A DNA stretch of 64,000 nt from Desulfarculaceae bacterium (GCA_021737645.1 JAIPDO010000007.1:1-64000), one strand, 5' to 3'. Positions 18,001-27,328 are shown, counted from the first letter of the stretch. A program made the numbers and translations. Notes: generated from the letters alone by a model not told the origin.

Positions 18001-19203
18001 GTGGCGGTTATAAACCAGTTGCAGGCTCAACTTAAGTACTTGGACACGCTAGATTTCTATCGCCGCAAGTTCCAGCAGGCCTCTGTGGATACTGGGAAAG
18101 TCAAATCCCTGGAGGATTTTCAAAAGCTCCCCTTCACCACATCCAAGGAATTCCAGGCGGAAATACAAAAGCCCCCGTCCGGGTGTTCCCTGTACAGCCC
18201 CGAGGTAACCAGGGTGAACCTCTCCCCTTCCGGTCAGGAGCTATACCCGGTCTACCAAACCAATAAAGACCTGGAATTCATGCACCAGGTCTGCGCCCGA
18301 TCCTTGAAGGCGGCCGGAGTGACCCCTCAGGACATGGTGGCGGTCACCTTCGGATATCATTTGTTTATTGCCGGTCTTTTCTATCAGGGTCAGTTTGAAT
18401 ACTACGGCTCCAAGGTCATCCCTCTGGGGCCCGGCGAGTCTACCCGCGCGGTGCAGCTGATCAACGACTACCAAATCGGGGTGCTGATATCCAACCCAAC
18501 ATTTGCCATGAAGCTGGCCGAGGCGGGCATCCCCTCGGTGCACACCATCTTCGTGGGTGGCGAGCCCTTCACCTCGGTGCAGGGCTATCCCGAAAAGGTG
18601 CGCGCCGCCTTTGAACGGGACATCACCATCATCGACTCCTACAGCATGGCCCTGTGCATGCCCATCGCCCGTTCCTGCCGCCACGACAACGGCCTGCACA
18701 TCATGGACGAGTTCGTCTACACCGAGGTCATAGACCCGGCCACCGGCGAGCCCGTGCCCTTGGGCGAAAAGGGCGAATTGGTGCTCACCCACCTGCACAA
18801 ACAAGCCGCTCCCCTGCTTCGCTACCGCACCGGCGACCTGACCATGCTGGAGAACAAAACCTGCGCCTGCGGACGCGAACTGACCATGCCCCAAAGCGTA
18901 ATTGGACGCACCGACGACATGCTCAAAATCAAGGGCGTCAAGTTCTGGCCCAGCCAACTCGCCACCATTTTGCGCAGCTACCCCCAGTTCTCGCCCCAGT
19001 ATCGGCTGGTGGTGGACTCCCTGAAGGGAGTGGACACCTTGTCCCTGGTGGTGGAGGGCAAAACCGATGACGCGCCGGTGTTGGACAAGCTGGCCACCCA
19101 TCTCAAATCCGAAACCCTGCTCAAGTTCAATGAGATCAGGATCACCGAGAAGCTCGAAGATGGCCCCAGCGTGGTGGACAAGCGCAAGGGGCGATCCTTT
19201 TAG
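18001..19203 (+). CDS. phenylacetate-CoA ligase (PaaK)-like AMP-binding protein with atypical P-loop
   Basis: LLRYRTGDLTMLENKTCACGR, VIGRTDDMLKIKGVKFWPSQL; GTG start preceded by ggaaaggagc RBS. Confidence 0.8.
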   Translation: MAVINQLQAQLKYLDTLDFYRRKFQQASVDTGKVKSLEDFQKLPFTTSKEFQAEIQKPPSGCSLYSPEVTRVNLSPSGQELYPVYQTNKDLEFMHQVCARSLKAAGVTPQDMVAVTFGYHLFIAGLFYQGQFEYYGSKVIPLGPGESTRAVQLINDYQIGVLISNPTFAMKLAEAGIPSVHTIFVGGEPFTSVQGYPEKVRAAFERDITIIDSYSMALCMPIARSCRHDNGLHIMDEFVYTEVIDPATGEPVPLGEKGELVLTHLHKQAAPLLRYRTGDLTMLENKTCACGRELTMPQSVIGRTDDMLKIKGVKFWPSQLATILRSYPQFSPQYRLVVDSLKGVDTLSLVVEGKTDDAPVLDKLATHLKSETLLKFNEIRITEKLEDGPSVVDKRKGRSF

Positions 19204-19517
19204 CCGTAGCGATAAAAACCGGAAAGTTAGGCCTTGGATAAGCCACTCGACAACTCAATTTCCCTAGCCCTGGCCCATGGCGCCGGGCTCCGGTGGCGGG
19301 ATGCATTTCCATATATTTTTTGATATTTTTAGTTTAATTATATATATGACTATATATAACATTCACTTTCGCGGGCAGGGGCCCCTGGCCAACCAATAAA
19401 TATTTTCGGCTGGAGGCCTCTTGCCCGCACTTAAACAACTTCTGCCGCGACTGGCATAACCAGCAAATGTGACCAGACGCCACTTACCCGAAACCATGCC
19501 GTAAGGAGCAGAACAAT

Positions 19518-20318
19518 ATGTCCAGGACAGTAGACAACCGCGGCTACAGCAAGCTTCTGTTTGAGCAAGAAGACTCCGTGCTCAAGGTAATGATCAACAT
19601 TCCGGAAAAACGCAATGCCCTGGATATGGAGATAAGGCCACAGCTACTGGAGGTGCTCCAGGGACTGCAAAACGACTCCTCGGTGCGGGCGGTCATTCTG
19701 GCAGGCGCGGGCGCGCACTTTTGCGCCGGCGGCGACCTGCGCTCCATGCAGGAAGTAAACGGCCCGGTGGCCGCCTACGACCGCCTGAAAAACGGCCACC
19801 GCCTGGTGCGGGCCATGGTCGAGTTGCCCAAGCCAATCATCACCTCTGTGGACGGCGTGGCCGCCGGCGCCGGGGTGAGCCTGCTCTTGGCTTCGGACCT
19901 GAGCATCGTCTCCGATCGAGCCAAGTTCTTCTTCTCATTTGTCAAGGTGGGCCTGGCCCCGGACTGGGGGCAGTACTTCTTCCTACCCCAAAGAGTGGGC
20001 ATGGCCCGCACCAAGCAGTTGATGATGGAAGGCGGCTCTCTCACCGCCCAGGAGGCCCTGGACGCGGGCATGATCAACCGTATCGCCCCTCATGAAGAGC
20101 TTGAGGAGCAGACCTGGGCCTGGGCCCATAGCCTGTCTCAAGGCGCCACCAAGGCCCAGGTCCTTATAAAGGCCGCCCTCAACTGCTGGCCCATGAACCT
20201 GTCCAGCTATCTGGAACTGGAGGCCAACATCCAGGCCGTGGCCCTGTCCAGCGAGGACCACCAGGAGGGGCGTGACGCCTTCTTGGAAAAGCGTAAACCC
20301 AATTTCCAGGGAAAGTAA
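19518..20318 (+). CDS. enoyl-CoA hydratase/isomerase
   Basis: FCAGGDLRSM, GAGVSLLLASDLSIVS; C-terminal EGRDAFLEKRKPNFQGK. Confidence 0.9.
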   Translation: MSRTVDNRGYSKLLFEQEDSVLKVMINIPEKRNALDMEIRPQLLEVLQGLQNDSSVRAVILAGAGAHFCAGGDLRSMQEVNGPVAAYDRLKNGHRLVRAMVELPKPIITSVDGVAAGAGVSLLLASDLSIVSDRAKFFFSFVKVGLAPDWGQYFFLPQRVGMARTKQLMMEGGSLTAQEALDAGMINRIAPHEELEEQTWAWAHSLSQGATKAQVLIKAALNCWPMNLSSYLELEANIQAVALSSEDHQEGRDAFLEKRKPNFQGK

Positions 20319-20406
20319 GTCTTGGACCGAGGGGCGTAGCCGCCTCACAAAGCAAAATTGCCGACCGTATCTCCAAGGCCCTTTCAACTTTTTTGCGGAG
20401 TTTGTA

Positions 20407-21513
20407 ATGAAGCAGTTGCGATTTATCAAATGTGATTATTCTTACGCCGATTTTTCCACCAGCATTTCTCCGGCGGTTGAAAAGGGCTTGGACAGCGGAG
20501 TCGCACCCAACACGGTGTTGCTCAACGTGTTCAGCACCGACAGCATTACCTCGGGCTATCTCGACGACCCGGAAAAGGCCATCGATCTGGAATATTGCGC
20601 TCAGGCGGGCATCGTGGTGCGCCGCCGCCAAAACACCGGCGGCGCGGTGTTCGGACCCAAGGGCGGCGCCTTCCTGTGCCTGTACCTGAACCCCAAGGAG
20701 ATGGGCGTCCCACTCACCAACATCAAGGACGCTTTCCGCGTTTCGCTGACTGCCATAGCCGAGGCCCTCAAGGAACTTTGGGGGCTTGAGGCGCTCTACC
20801 GCCCGCTAAACGACGTGGAGGTGGAGGGCCGCAAGGTGGTGCCCAGTTCGGCCCGTTTGGAAAAAGGCATCCTGAGCCTGCGCCTGTTGATCAATGTGGT
20901 CAACACCGACCGGGACGTGCTGCGCAAGGCCATCATCACCAACCCGGTGAAGGTGCAGGACAAGGCCATCAAGGATATCGGCCAGCGGTTTACCAGCCTG
21001 GAAAACGAGTTGGGCCGTGAAATCACCGCGGACGACCTGGAAGACCTTTCCCGCCTGACCATCCACAAGATGTTCGGGGGCGAAATATCCCTGGCCCCTG
21101 GCGAGTTGACCGCTCAGGAAGAAGGCTTTCTCAAGGACTACCAGGCCACCTACAACTCGGAAGACTGGTTCTACGGCAACTCCGAACGACTGCGCTTCAG
21201 CCAGGCCCCGGCCGATGCGCTCAAAAGCGAAGGATGTCAAAAGGCCGTGGCCGGACTTTTGCGGGTCACCCTGTTGAGCAAAAACAACCTCATTGAAGAC
21301 CTGATCGTGACCGGCGACTTCCACCCCTCCCCCTACCGCGTGACCCTGGATATAGAAGACGCCCTGCGTGGCAAGCCCTGTGACTTGAATGTGGTGCGCA
21401 AGGAGTTGGAGCAGATTTACGCCCTCCCGGATGTTGAGATGACCGGCATTGAAATAGACGACTTTCTGGCCGCCTTTGCCAAGGCTTTCGGTCGGGAGGC
21501 CGCTGGTTGCTGA
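20407..21513 (+). CDS. lipoate-protein ligase A-like protein (BPL/LPL catalytic domain), paralog 1
   Basis: GIVVRRRQNTGGAVFGPKGG, RPLNDVEVEGRKVVPSSARLEKG; ATG 20407 preceded by ggag. Confidence 0.82.
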   Translation: MKQLRFIKCDYSYADFSTSISPAVEKGLDSGVAPNTVLLNVFSTDSITSGYLDDPEKAIDLEYCAQAGIVVRRRQNTGGAVFGPKGGAFLCLYLNPKEMGVPLTNIKDAFRVSLTAIAEALKELWGLEALYRPLNDVEVEGRKVVPSSARLEKGILSLRLLINVVNTDRDVLRKAIITNPVKVQDKAIKDIGQRFTSLENELGREITADDLEDLSRLTIHKMFGGEISLAPGELTAQEEGFLKDYQATYNSEDWFYGNSERLRFSQAPADALKSEGCQKAVAGLLRVTLLSKNNLIEDLIVTGDFHPSPYRVTLDIEDALRGKPCDLNVVRKELEQIYALPDVEMTGIEIDDFLAAFAKAFGREAAGC

Positions 21514-21606
21514 GCCGCTTCAGCTGGCGGAAAAATTGGACCGCCAGGGTGGCGGGCATTAACTCAGGCCCAGTTAAGAATTCAAGACCATTGGAGGTTG
21601 CATCCC

Positions 21607-22002
21607 ATGAGTGAAAAATATGCCAAGTACATCGTCTCCGAGCCCAAGATCATCGACGAATTCGCGGCGCATGCCAAGGGCAAATACCAGATATTGATGG
21701 ACGGTGAGATGGTGCCCGGGGCCAACTTCTTCATCGCCGGCGGCATTCACACCAAGATTCACCAGGCAGAGCCCATCACCATCAAGCATCACCACGAGCA
21801 GAGTGAAGCATATCTGTTCATCAGCAAAAAGGGTGACGCGGAGATCGAGATGGAGATAGAGGACGAGACCTACACCGTGACCACGCCCGCCTCGGTATTT
21901 ATTCCGGCGGGCCTGAAACACACCTATCGTTACAAAAGAATCGACGGACCTCTTACTGTGGTAGCTATCGTGCAGAGTGGGGAATACGTACCAATCGGTT
22001 AA
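21607..22002 (+). CDS. small cupin-domain protein
   Basis: HHHEQSEAYLFISKKG...FIPAGLKHTYRY cupin motifs; RBS ggagg 9 nt upstream of ATG. Confidence 0.85.
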   Translation: MSEKYAKYIVSEPKIIDEFAAHAKGKYQILMDGEMVPGANFFIAGGIHTKIHQAEPITIKHHHEQSEAYLFISKKGDAEIEMEIEDETYTVTTPASVFIPAGLKHTYRYKRIDGPLTVVAIVQSGEYVPIG

Positions 22003-22021
22003 TCGCTCGACAACCGTCAAG

Positions 22022-22057
22022 GCCCCCGCCACTCCCCGCTGGCGGGGGCTGTTTTTT
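22022..22057 (+). terminator. Rho-independent terminator after cupin gene
   Basis: perfect 10-bp stem gcccccgcca/tggcgggggc followed by tgtttttt. Confidence 0.8.
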
Positions 22058-22091
22058 ACCCGGCGCGGCTCACCCGGCCCCCCTGCCCTGC

Positions 22092-22463
22092 CTAGCCGCT
22101 TTGCCGGCGCTGGCAGTCACGCACCGCCCGGTGCAGGGCCAGGGACACCAGGCGGGCGCAAGGCCACTTATCTTCCGGAAGCCCAGCCTGTTCCCGTGCC
22201 AGGGCCTCACCATCCACCGCCAAAGCCTCGGCGGGAGTGCTCCCCATAACCATCTCGGTGATCCAGGAGGCCATGGCCACTGCGGCCCAGCAGCCGTGGG
22301 TGGTGAAGGAAGCCCGGTTGATGCACCCGTCCTTCATCTGAATATACAGCACCACCTGGTCGCCGCAGGTGGGCCCCACCACTTCGCCCACCCCGTCGGC
22401 AGAGGGGATCACCCCTTGGTTGCGGGGCGAAACGATATGCTCTTTTATCAAATCCGAAAGCAT
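22092..22463 (-). CDS. NifU/IscU-like Fe-S cluster assembly scaffold protein
   Basis: PTCGDQVVLYI, THGCWAAVAMASWITEMVMG, KWPCARLVSLAL: three cysteines in NifU_N/IscU positions. Confidence 0.82.
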   Translation of the reverse strand: MLSDLIKEHIVSPRNQGVIPSADGVGEVVGPTCGDQVVLYIQMKDGCINRASFTTHGCWAAVAMASWITEMVMGSTPAEALAVDGEALAREQAGLPEDKWPCARLVSLALHRAVRDCQRRQSG

Positions 22464-22490
22464 GTCATTGCCCCGTCTCCTTTGGCCGCC

Positions 22491-23585
22491 CTAGAGCTGC
22501 TTCAGGCCCTTGCCCAGCAAGGTGGCGAAGTCGCTCAACTCGGCGCCGGGGATCTCCACCCCCGGTGCGTTGTACACCTCATCTACCCTGGCCATCAGGG
22601 TGTCCAGGTCCAGGGGCTGCCCGCGCAAGGCCTCCTCCAAAGTTCCCATAACCGAGTAGGGGCTGGGGTGGAAGTCGGCCAAAAGGATTATGTCGTGGAC
22701 CTTGCCGTCCAGGGCCAACAGAGCCAGGCCCATGAGTCCGGCGGGGGCCTTGTGATAGGCCTCCGCCCGGAGAGCGGCCGGGTCGGCACCCGCGAAACGC
22801 ACCCGCTCGCTGTTGCCGTAATACCATTCTTCAGAGCCGAATCGCTCCAGGTAGTCCTCCAGGTATTGTTGCTCCGTGGGCGTCAGCTCGCCTTCTGCGA
22901 TCTCCAGGTCCTGGCCAAAAGCCCTTTGCATGGTGCCGGTGGCCAGGGCGTATATTTCCTCGCGCTCTATGGGACGGCCCACCTCGTCCTGAAAGCAGGT
23001 AAACCGGGCGCCGCCATCTTTTTGTACTTTGTCCTGGAATTTCTCCGGCCGGGCGATGATGGCCCCGGACATGAGGGAGCGGTCCACGGGGACGACGTTG
23101 ATCACGCTGCGCAAGGTGAGGATGCCTTTTTCCAGGCGGGCCGAGGTGGCCACCAATTTGCGACTGCCCACCTCGATGTCGTTTACCGGACGATAGCGGG
23201 CGTCTATACCGAACAACTCGCTGGTTACTTGGGCCATGCGATCTAAAAAGTAGGGAAAGGCCTCGCGGATGGTCTTGAAAGGCATCCAGGGCTGGCTCAG
23301 GTCCAGATATAGACAATTCATAACCGAACCCTGGTTGGCGAATATCGCGCCCCCGGCGTTTAGCCGCCGCCGCACCACGATGCCCTTTTCCCGGCAAAAA
23401 TCCAGGTGCAGGGACTTTTCCGGATCTTCCAGAACGCCGGTGGTTATGCTGTCGGCGGAGAAAAAGTTGACCACCAGTGTGCTGGGAGCCTTTTTCTCCT
23501 CCAGGCTTTTTTCCACGGCCGGCGAAAGGCTGGTGGACAAATCCGCATAGCTGTAGTCGGTCTTTAGCAGGCGTAGGTACCCCAT
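22491..23585 (-). CDS. lipoate-protein ligase A-like protein, paralog 2
   Basis: GIVVRRRLNAGGAIFANQGS, RPVNDIEVGSRKLVATSARLEKG; strong full-length similarity to 20407..21513. Confidence 0.82.
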   Translation of the reverse strand: MGYLRLLKTDYSYADLSTSLSPAVEKSLEEKKAPSTLVVNFFSADSITTGVLEDPEKSLHLDFCREKGIVVRRRLNAGGAIFANQGSVMNCLYLDLSQPWMPFKTIREAFPYFLDRMAQVTSELFGIDARYRPVNDIEVGSRKLVATSARLEKGILTLRSVINVVPVDRSLMSGAIIARPEKFQDKVQKDGGARFTCFQDEVGRPIEREEIYALATGTMQRAFGQDLEIAEGELTPTEQQYLEDYLERFGSEEWYYGNSERVRFAGADPAALRAEAYHKAPAGLMGLALLALDGKVHDIILLADFHPSPYSVMGTLEEALRGQPLDLDTLMARVDEVYNAPGVEIPGAELSDFATLLGKGLKQL

Positions 23586-23601
23586 TTTAATCTCCCGGTG
23601 A

Positions 23602-24777
23602 TTAACTGGCGGACTCTTGCTCTTTGGCGAATTCTTGGTAGTGCTCTCTCTGCACCACCAACTTCATTATCTCGTTGGTACCCACAGCGACCATCCCTCC
23701 GCGGATGTCGCGGAAGTGCCGCTCCATGTCGTGCTTGGTAGTGTAGCCGATGCCTCCCATTACCTGAAGGGCCTCGTTGGCCACCCAATAGGAGTTTTCC
23801 GCGGCAAAGCCCTTGGCCATGGCCGCCACCTTGGTCACGTCCTGGCCCATGTCCAGCATGCGCGCTGCCTTGAAGCGAAGCAGGTTGGCCGCCTCCAAAC
23901 GGGTGGCCATCTCCGCCACCTTGAAGCTCACGCCTTCGAAGTTGCGGATGGGCCGGTGGAAGGCCTCGCGCTCCATGGTGTAGGCGGTGGCGATCTCCAG
24001 GCAGGTGCGGGCGGTGCCCAGCAGGCCGCTGGCCACCAAAATGCGCTCGCTGTTGAGCATATCCATTAGGATGGGGAAACCTTGGCCCCGTTGTCCGATG
24101 AGGTTATCCTGGGGTATCTCGGTGCCGTCGAAGATCAGTTCCGAAACGATGCGCAGCCCCCGCCAGCCCATGGTATCGAACTCTTCCATGGCCACGATGC
24201 CCGGCGCGTCCTTTTCCACCGCAAACACGCTCATGCCCTTACTAGGGTGCACGTCCGGCTCGGTCATGGCAAACACCACGAACAGATCGGCCACCGCACC
24301 GGAGGCCTGGAATCGCTTCTCGCCGTTGATGACCCACTTGTCGCCCTTGAGTTCCGCCTTGGTCTTCATGCGGACCGCATCCGAACCACCGGTGGGCTCG
24401 GTGATGCATTCAGCGGTAAGCAGGTCGGCGGTGAAAATGCCGGGCAGGTATTTTTGCTTCTGCTCTTCGCTGCCATAATTGGCGATGATGAAAGCGCAGT
24501 GGTGGGGCACGCTACGGGCGCAAGCCAGGGCGTAGGACTGGGCGGCGGTTTCTTCGTTGACCAGGGCCTCGTGCATCATGTCCAATCCCCCTCCGCCATA
24601 GCGGGCGGGAAAACGGACGCCGATGTAACCCTGCTTACCCATTTTCTTTAGCAGTTCAAAGGGATACTCATTTTCTCGGTCCATGGCCAAAATGTGAGGA
24701 CGAGCCTCCCGCTTGAAAAACTCCCTCGCCTCAAGGGCATAGGCCTGTTCCTGCTCGCTCAAAAAAATGGATTCCAT
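23602..24777 (-). CDS. acyl-CoA dehydrogenase (catalytic Glu apparently at helix-G position)
   Basis: CITEPTGGSDAVRMKT, MGGIGYTTKHDMERHFRDIRGGMVAVGTNEIMK; NSERILVASG. Confidence 0.9.
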   Translation of the reverse strand: MESIFLSEQEQAYALEAREFFKREARPHILAMDRENEYPFELLKKMGKQGYIGVRFPARYGGGGLDMMHEALVNEETAAQSYALACARSVPHHCAFIIANYGSEEQKQKYLPGIFTADLLTAECITEPTGGSDAVRMKTKAELKGDKWVINGEKRFQASGAVADLFVVFAMTEPDVHPSKGMSVFAVEKDAPGIVAMEEFDTMGWRGLRIVSELIFDGTEIPQDNLIGQRGQGFPILMDMLNSERILVASGLLGTARTCLEIATAYTMEREAFHRPIRNFEGVSFKVAEMATRLEAANLLRFKAARMLDMGQDVTKVAAMAKGFAAENSYWVANEALQVMGGIGYTTKHDMERHFRDIRGGMVAVGTNEIMKLVVQREHYQEFAKEQESAS

Positions 24778-24932
24778 TCAATTTCCTCCTAGTCCTTTTT
24801 CCGATATGCAACCCACGGCCGACCAGGGCGGCCTACAACTTTGGCCACTGTAGAGACATTGTTTTCTCTAGGCCAAATTGAACTTGACTTTAAATTAAAT
24901 TAAATTTTAGAATAACGCAAGACAATACGAGG

Positions 24933-24947
24933 TAACGCATTGCGCGA
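24933..24947. promoter_or_regulatory. candidate operator TAACGCATTGCGCGA overlapping the IclR start codon
   Basis: same core as 17862..17876; additional half-site TAACGCA at 24913..24919, exactly 20 bp upstream. Confidence 0.6.
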
Positions 24948-25728
24948 CAGAAAGTTTATCCAATCCGTAGGCAAAGCCATTGCCATAATGGAACTATTTG
25001 GCAGTTCCCCCGAACCTCTGTCCCTCACCCAGATAGCCGAACGTCTGGAAACCAACAAGACCACGGTGCAGCGTTTCCTCTATACCCTGATGGAACTGGG
25101 CTATGTGCGCATCCTCACCGGAAAGCGCTACATGCTGGGCAACAAGGTGCTCAGTTTGGCTTTTCAGTTTTTGCACAGCGAGGGCGTGTTCAGCATCGCA
25201 CGCCCTTACCTTGAAGATCTGTCCAACAGCCTGGAACGCAGCGTAAGCATGGGTGTGTTGGACGGCGCCGAGGTGTTGGTGATTTTCCGCAAGGAACGCA
25301 CCCGCTACTATCCATTCGCGGTGTATGTCGGTTCTCGGGTGCCCGCCCACTGCACCACCATGGGGAAAGTACTTTTGGCCTCCCTGCCCACGGACAAAGC
25401 CAAGGAACTCCTGGACCAGATGAACTTATTCAAGGTAACCCCCAACACCGTGGTTAATAAGAACGGAATCATAAAGGACCTCAAAGCCACCAGAGACCGG
25501 GGTTATGCCATTTCCGACGGAGAGTTTTCTCTGGATCTTTATTCCATTGGGGTCCCTCTGCTCAATCACGAAGGTCAAGTAGTGGCCTCGGTGGCGCTTT
25601 CTCTAAACACCAGCGACAAGCCGGTGCAAAAGACCGTTGATAAAGCATTGGACAAACTGTTTCAAACCGGAAAAGTGATATCCCAGGGTCTAGGTTACGA
25701 AGGCTCGTACCCGGTAATTCCATCTTAG
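24940..25728 (+). CDS. IclR-family transcriptional regulator
   Basis: AIMELFGSSPEPLSLTQIAERLETNKTTVQRFLYTLMELGYV HTH; TTG start with gagg 7 nt upstream. Confidence 0.88.
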   Translation: MRDRKFIQSVGKAIAIMELFGSSPEPLSLTQIAERLETNKTTVQRFLYTLMELGYVRILTGKRYMLGNKVLSLAFQFLHSEGVFSIARPYLEDLSNSLERSVSMGVLDGAEVLVIFRKERTRYYPFAVYVGSRVPAHCTTMGKVLLASLPTDKAKELLDQMNLFKVTPNTVVNKNGIIKDLKATRDRGYAISDGEFSLDLYSIGVPLLNHEGQVVASVALSLNTSDKPVQKTVDKALDKLFQTGKVISQGLGYEGSYPVIPS

Positions 25729-26065
25729 AAATACAACTTTGAGCGCCCGGATAGCCTTTACTCCCCTATTTGCTTGATGTAACCAAGGGGTAATAATTTT
25801 GAGGGCTGTTTTTTCCAATTTTTGCCGCTTGATTATCAACACTCCGCCCAGTGCCGCTCAATTCACCCACACCTGTGTCGGGTGGAGCACCCTTGTGCCT
25901 CCGTTGTGCGCCGCGGCAAACATCGCATCTCAACCACATAGAGTTTCCAACTCAATAACCAACCGTTGGATTAAACCTTCGTTGCGGGTCCCACTCAAAA
26001 ACTAAGTCGAACCCGGAACGGGGGGAGTGCATAGGATTGTTTTCATGAACCAGGAGGGAAAGATC

Positions 26066-27220
26066 ATGAGAAACTTAGTCAAAAAGAAAATTATCTTTAT
26101 TCTGGGTGCGATCTTGGCACTGGCCTTGGCCTCCGCGCCGGGCGCCTGGGCAGGCGACAAGGTGGCGATGCCCAAAACCATGGTGTGGAGCTGCTACGAC
26201 GTAGGCTCGTCAGGCTACATGCAGGCCTCGGCCATCGCCGATGCCTTTGGCAAGAAGTTCGGCATGCGCATCCGCCTGCTGCCTTCGGGCACCTCCATCG
26301 GCCGTTTGATGCCCCTGACCGCCAACCGGGTGGCCTGCGGCTTCCTGGCCAACGAGGTGTACTTTGCGGCGGAAGGCCTTTATGACTTCGCCACCGTGCA
26401 GTGGGGTCCCCAGGACCTCCGGGTGATCCTGGCCCACCCGGCCACCATCGCCTTGGCCACCACCAAAGAATCGGGCATAAAGAGCTTCAAGGACCTCAAG
26501 GGCAAGCGGGTGTCCTATATCCCCGGCGCTCCCACCCTCAACGTCAAAATGGACGCCTTCTTGGCCTTCGCCGGCCTGACCTGGAAGGACGTGCAAAAGG
26601 TGGAGTTCCCCAGCTATGCCTCTTCCCTTAAGGCTCTCATCGAGGGCAAGACCGACGCTTCGGTAACCGTCACCTCGGCCTCCATCATGTACGAGCTGGA
26701 GACTTCCTCCCGCGGCCTCTACTGGATTCCGTTCGACCCCAAGGACAAGGCCGCCTGGAAGCGCATGACCAAGGTTGCCCCCTTCCTGGCCCCTGCCCAG
26801 GAAACCATCGGCGCGGGCATCTCCCCGGAAAAGCCCGTGTGGCTGGCTGAGTACCGCTACCCCATGATCACCGTGTACGCCAACAAGGACGCCAACTGGG
26901 TTTACAACATGGCCAAGGCCATGGACGAAACCTTTGACCTGTACAAGAGCGCCCATAAGGTCATGCCCCTGTGGAACATCAAGAAGTCCGGTAACCCTCC
27001 GGCAGACGCCCCCTTCCATGAGGGCGCCATCCGCTACCTGAAAGAAAAGGGTGTGTGGACCGCCGAGGCCCAGGCATGGAACGACGGGCGCGTGGCTCAC
27101 ATGAAGAAGCTCCAGGCTGCCTGGGAAAAGGCCCTGGATGAAAAGACGGCCAAGAAAATCAAGGAAAAGAAGTTCGGGGAGTTCTGGCTCAAGATTCGGG
27201 CCGAGGCCTTGGCCAAATAA
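26066..27220 (+). CDS. TAXI-family TRAP transporter solute-binding protein
   Basis: signal peptide MRNLVKKKIIFILGAILALALASAPGAWA; SSGYMQASAIADAFGKKFGMRIRLLPSGTSIGR. Confidence 0.88.
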   Translation: MRNLVKKKIIFILGAILALALASAPGAWAGDKVAMPKTMVWSCYDVGSSGYMQASAIADAFGKKFGMRIRLLPSGTSIGRLMPLTANRVACGFLANEVYFAAEGLYDFATVQWGPQDLRVILAHPATIALATTKESGIKSFKDLKGKRVSYIPGAPTLNVKMDAFLAFAGLTWKDVQKVEFPSYASSLKALIEGKTDASVTVTSASIMYELETSSRGLYWIPFDPKDKAAWKRMTKVAPFLAPAQETIGAGISPEKPVWLAEYRYPMITVYANKDANWVYNMAKAMDETFDLYKSAHKVMPLWNIKKSGNPPADAPFHEGAIRYLKEKGVWTAEAQAWNDGRVAHMKKLQAAWEKALDEKTAKKIKEKKFGEFWLKIRAEALAK

Positions 27221-27231
27221 GCATAAACCAA

Positions 27232-27273
27232 GTTTGGCCGGCGCCCATGACGGCGCCGGCCAAACCATTTTTT
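27232..27273 (+). terminator. intercistronic hairpin/terminator between TAXI binding protein and TRAP permease
   Basis: 14-bp perfect stem gtttggccggcgcc/ggcgccggccaaac followed by catttttt. Confidence 0.75.
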
Positions 27274-27328
27274 GTGTCTTCCCAGGTGAACATGGGCAAA
27301 TCAAATATAAGTAGCTAGGGTAAAAATC

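Noticed and set aside
20407-23585. sHdr/lipoate-binding-protein sulfur oxidation locus
   Set aside because: No hdr, lbpA, tusA, dsrE or lipS genes are present; only the ligase-like genes match.
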